Positions 16,111 to 17,572 of a stretch of DNA of 17,572 nt are shown here, piece by piece. Positions within the stretch are counted from its first letter, which is position 1; each line of letters begins with the position of its first letter. Source of the stretch: Clostridia bacterium (GTDB lineage Bacteria > Bacillota_A > Clostridia > Oscillospirales > CAG-272). The notes under the pieces are model-generated. The model saw only the letters and a list, made by a program, of their open reading frames with translations. It was not told where the DNA came from and did no database searches. A program made the position numbers and the translations under genes. The DNA lies in NCBI GenBank assembly GCA_017547395.1, contig JAFYPS010000164.1:1-17572 (forward strand). Direction: 5' to 3'.

Positions 16111-16847
16111 TGCCACTCATTATTGCTGATACGGACGGAGAACTTGTTTATAAAAGCCTTTCCGTAAAAGAAAAGCATGCAAGAGAGTTGCTTGCTTCGA
16201 TTTCGGGCAGTGAAAGTAAAAGCGGAATTTTCAGGATACAAAACAGACGTGTTTTTGTGAGAGAAGAATTTGTTTTTGGCAAAAAACGGTTGTTTTTTAT
16301 GGATTTCGAGAGCCTTGCCGAAAGGCTTGGCGACGGCGCTTGCGGGTATGCGGAATTTTTGTACGGTGCCTTTGATAAAGGAAGCCGCAAAACTGAAATT
16401 TCACTTAACGAGGTTGCAAAAATTTTTGCAAAAACCGCGGCTCCATCCGTCAAAGAGACGGGAGTGAATATTGCGCTACGCGCACTCGGTAAGAATATTT
16501 GCATCACTGCTTCGGTTTCGGCACTTTTGCTCAGCCTTACGTTTATGGTGCGCGCTATGTGCCACGAGGGCAAAACGGTTTATATCGGTGTCGAGGAGTA
16601 TTTCGGCAGTGTCCGTCTTTTTGTCGAATCCGACGGGTCGGACTGTACCGATGAGCCTTATGCATTGACAATGCTTTACGAAATTGCCACCGAAAACGGA
16701 TATATGCCCCAATTTTCAGAAAACGCCGACAAAAAGAGCATATCGCTTATGCTTTCTTCGCCGGACGTTTCGCTTTACGGGTTTAAAAATTTCGACAGTG
16801 CATATCTTAAAAAGGTATGCGAGGTCTGTCTTGAATTTATCATATAA
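16110..16847 (+). CDS. Unrecognised protein, possibly a degenerate kinase-like ATPase fold
   Basis: I do not recognise this 245-residue protein. It starts at ATG 16110, overlapping the thiI stop by one base (TGATG), and ends 12 bases before dut, so it is probably co-translated with thiI. Residues 1-70 (PLIIADTDGELVYKSLS, then several beta-like stretches) might be PAS-like. After a helical part (95-125), a hydrophobic stretch ICITASVSALLLSLTFMVRAM (130-150) is followed by strand-like KTVYIGVEEYFGSVRLFVESDG and a C-terminal alpha/beta part. That order recalls a histidine-kinase ATPase domain without its usual N and G boxes, but this is a weak resemblance. The hydrophobic stretch could instead be a membrane segment. 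No signal peptide is seen. The reading frame and coupling support a real gene; the function is unknown. Confidence 0.75.
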   Translation: MPLIIADTDGELVYKSLSVKEKHARELLASISGSESKSGIFRIQNRRVFVREEFVFGKKRLFFMDFESLAERLGDGACGYAEFLYGAFDKGSRKTEISLNEVAKIFAKTAAPSVKETGVNIALRALGKNICITASVSALLLSLTFMVRAMCHEGKTVYIGVEEYFGSVRLFVESDGSDCTDEPYALTMLYEIATENGYMPQFSENADKKSISLMLSSPDVSLYGFKNFDSAYLKKVCEVCLEFII

Positions 16848-16859
16848 TTGGAGCTGAAT

Positions 16860-17360
16860 ATGAAAAGAATTGCTAAGTTTGAAAAGGTGTCCCAAGAGCG
16901 CTTTAACGAGGGCTTTCTCGATGCTTTCGGCAAGGACGGGAGCGCGCTCTATGACGAAATAAAGCTTCCGCGCCGCGCAACCACGGGCAGTGCGGGATAC
17001 GATTTCTGTACCCCTGTCGGCTTTACGCTTGCCCCCGGTGAAACAATTAAGATTCCTACGGGTATCCGCGTTAAAATGGAGGACGGATGGGTGCTTAAAA
17101 TCTATCCGAGAAGCGGACTTGGTTTCAAGTACCGCGTTCAGCTTAACAACACCGTCGGAATTATTGACGGCGACTATTATTATGCCGAAAATGACGGACA
17201 TATATTTATTAAAATAACCAACGACTCTAACGAGGGAAAAACGTTGACTCTCGGTGCGGGCGACGCTTTTGCTCAGGGAATTTTCGTTGAGTACGGAATA
17301 ACCGTTGACGATGATGCAGACGGTGTGCGCAAAGGCGGATTTGGCTCAACGGGCAAGTAA
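16860..17360 (+). CDS. dut: dUTP diphosphatase (dUTPase family)
   Basis: Hydrolyses dUTP to dUMP and pyrophosphate, keeping uracil out of DNA and feeding dTMP synthesis. The 166-residue protein contains the five dUTPase motifs: SAGYDF (44-49), PRSGLGFK (83-90), NTVGIIDGDYYY (97-108, with D103 the likely catalytic aspartate), GDAFAQGIF (134-142) and the C-terminal KGGFGSTGK (158-166). Motif 3 is longer than in E. coli (YYYAENDGHIF), and about 38 residues precede motif 1. The ATG at 16860 is chosen over a TTG at 16848 because GGAG (16850-16853) lies 6 bases before the ATG. It is probably the last gene of the proBA-thiI run. A dCTP deaminase relative is a less likely alternative. Confidence 0.92.
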   Translation: MKRIAKFEKVSQERFNEGFLDAFGKDGSALYDEIKLPRRATTGSAGYDFCTPVGFTLAPGETIKIPTGIRVKMEDGWVLKIYPRSGLGFKYRVQLNNTVGIIDGDYYYAENDGHIFIKITNDSNEGKTLTLGAGDAFAQGIFVEYGITVDDDADGVRKGGFGSTGK

Positions 17361-17374
17361 GAATAAACTATGCA

Positions 17375-17400
17375 GGAAAACTTTTTATAAAAAGTTTTCC
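17375..17400 (+). terminator. Palindrome after dut, probable transcription end
   Basis: GGAAAACTTTTT and AAAAAGTTTTCC around a central AT form a perfect 26-base palindrome starting 15 bases after the dut stop. It lacks a long T run directly after the stem, although the stem itself is T-rich, so termination is plausible but not certain. It is also one arm of the larger inverted structure at 17375-17504. Confidence 0.5.
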
Positions 17401-17504
17401 CACACCCTTTCAAAAATTTTTGAAAAAGAAAAATAATACAGATTTTTACTTTTCACAAAAGTTTTTGCGGGGTTTGGGGAGCTTTTTTCAAAAAGCTTCC
17501 CAAA
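17375..17504. repeat. Inverted pair of palindromes between dut and the next gene
   Basis: Three stems lie in 130 bases: 17375-17400 (perfect), 17408-17425 (perfect TTTCAAAAATTTTTGAAA) and 17473-17504 (15 pairs including one G-U, loop TC). The left block and the reverse complement of the right block can be aligned by eye (GGAAAACTTTTT with GGGAAGCTTTTT, then CCCACACCC with CCCCAAACCCC, then runs of A and T). The whole is therefore an imperfect large inverted repeat with a hairpin inside each arm. No coding capacity. Confidence 0.6.
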
Positions 17505-17516
17505 AAGGAGAAAATT

Positions 17517-17572
17517 ATGAAAGCAACTGTTTTAAGAAAATATGCAAGACTTATCGCTCGCTCGGGCGTGAA
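17517..17572 (+). CDS. Start of a probable M29 family aminopeptidase, cut by the window edge
   Basis: Only 18 codons are visible, with AAGGAG (17505-17510) 6 bases before the ATG. The sequence VLRKYARLIARSGV resembles the N-terminus of thermophilic-type M29 metallo-aminopeptidases (AmpS/PepS), which usually begin with a KYAxLI-x4-GVN stretch. No catalytic residue is in view, so the family call is tentative. Confidence 0.45.
   Translation, partial: MKATVLRKYARLIARSGV

Noticed and set aside
14887..16116. A 409-residue minus-strand open frame opposite thiI
   Set aside because: thiI on the other strand has all expected motifs and coupled neighbours. The antisense frame has no ribosome binding site or recognisable domain and reflects codon bias.

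Overview
The window looks like a chromosomal segment of an anaerobic low-to-medium-GC Firmicute of class Clostridia, probably an uncultured gut lineage. This rests on strong AAGGAG-type ribosome binding sites, a zapA-U32-maf-mreBCD-PBP2 gene order, a rhodanese-less ThiI, a PUA-less ProB and a type Ic aspartate aminotransferase. The phylum call is inferred from gene content; no rRNA is present. Nearly all the DNA is housekeeping sequence. The main oddity is a set of small inverted-repeat elements between genes.

Left part (1-3885). An A+T-rich radical SAM/SPASM gene, cut by the left edge, converges on a minus-strand aminotransferase. The two share a bidirectional terminator. Upstream of the aminotransferase is asnS, with its own clear promoter and an intrinsic terminator that separates it from the aminotransferase.

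Middle (3886-12485, minus strand). A long operon, in transcription order: zapA, U32-family protein, maf, mreB, mreC, mreD, PBP2 (mrdA), nth. The first three genes overlap by ATGA, and mreC/mreD are one base apart. The operon carries divisome assembly (ZapA), RNA modification (U32), nucleotide or septum control (Maf), the elongasome (MreBCD with PBP2) and base-excision repair (Nth). PBP2 is bracketed by two almost identical 149-bp elements in the same orientation.

Right part (12409-17360, plus strand). proB, proA, thiI, an unrecognised gene and a dUTPase gene run in one direction: proline biosynthesis, tRNA 4-thiouridine synthesis and dUTP removal. proB and zapA are transcribed divergently from two good promoters that face each other and overlap. 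After dut come nested palindromes, then the first 18 codons of a probable M29 aminopeptidase.

Four intergenic elements (4541-4689, 6808-6956, 12486-12636, 13441-13644) share terminal inverted repeats close to TAAATTAANGTTTATGAG, but have two kinds of interior. They behave like non-coding MITEs and sit exactly at gene edges: one supplies the proB stop codon and one ends 2 bp from the PBP2 ribosome binding site. No CRISPR array, tRNA, rRNA, riboswitch, transposase gene or phage gene was seen. I found no convincing new multi-gene system. The element family, the opposed promoters and the unrecognised thiI-dut gene are the items most worth following up.
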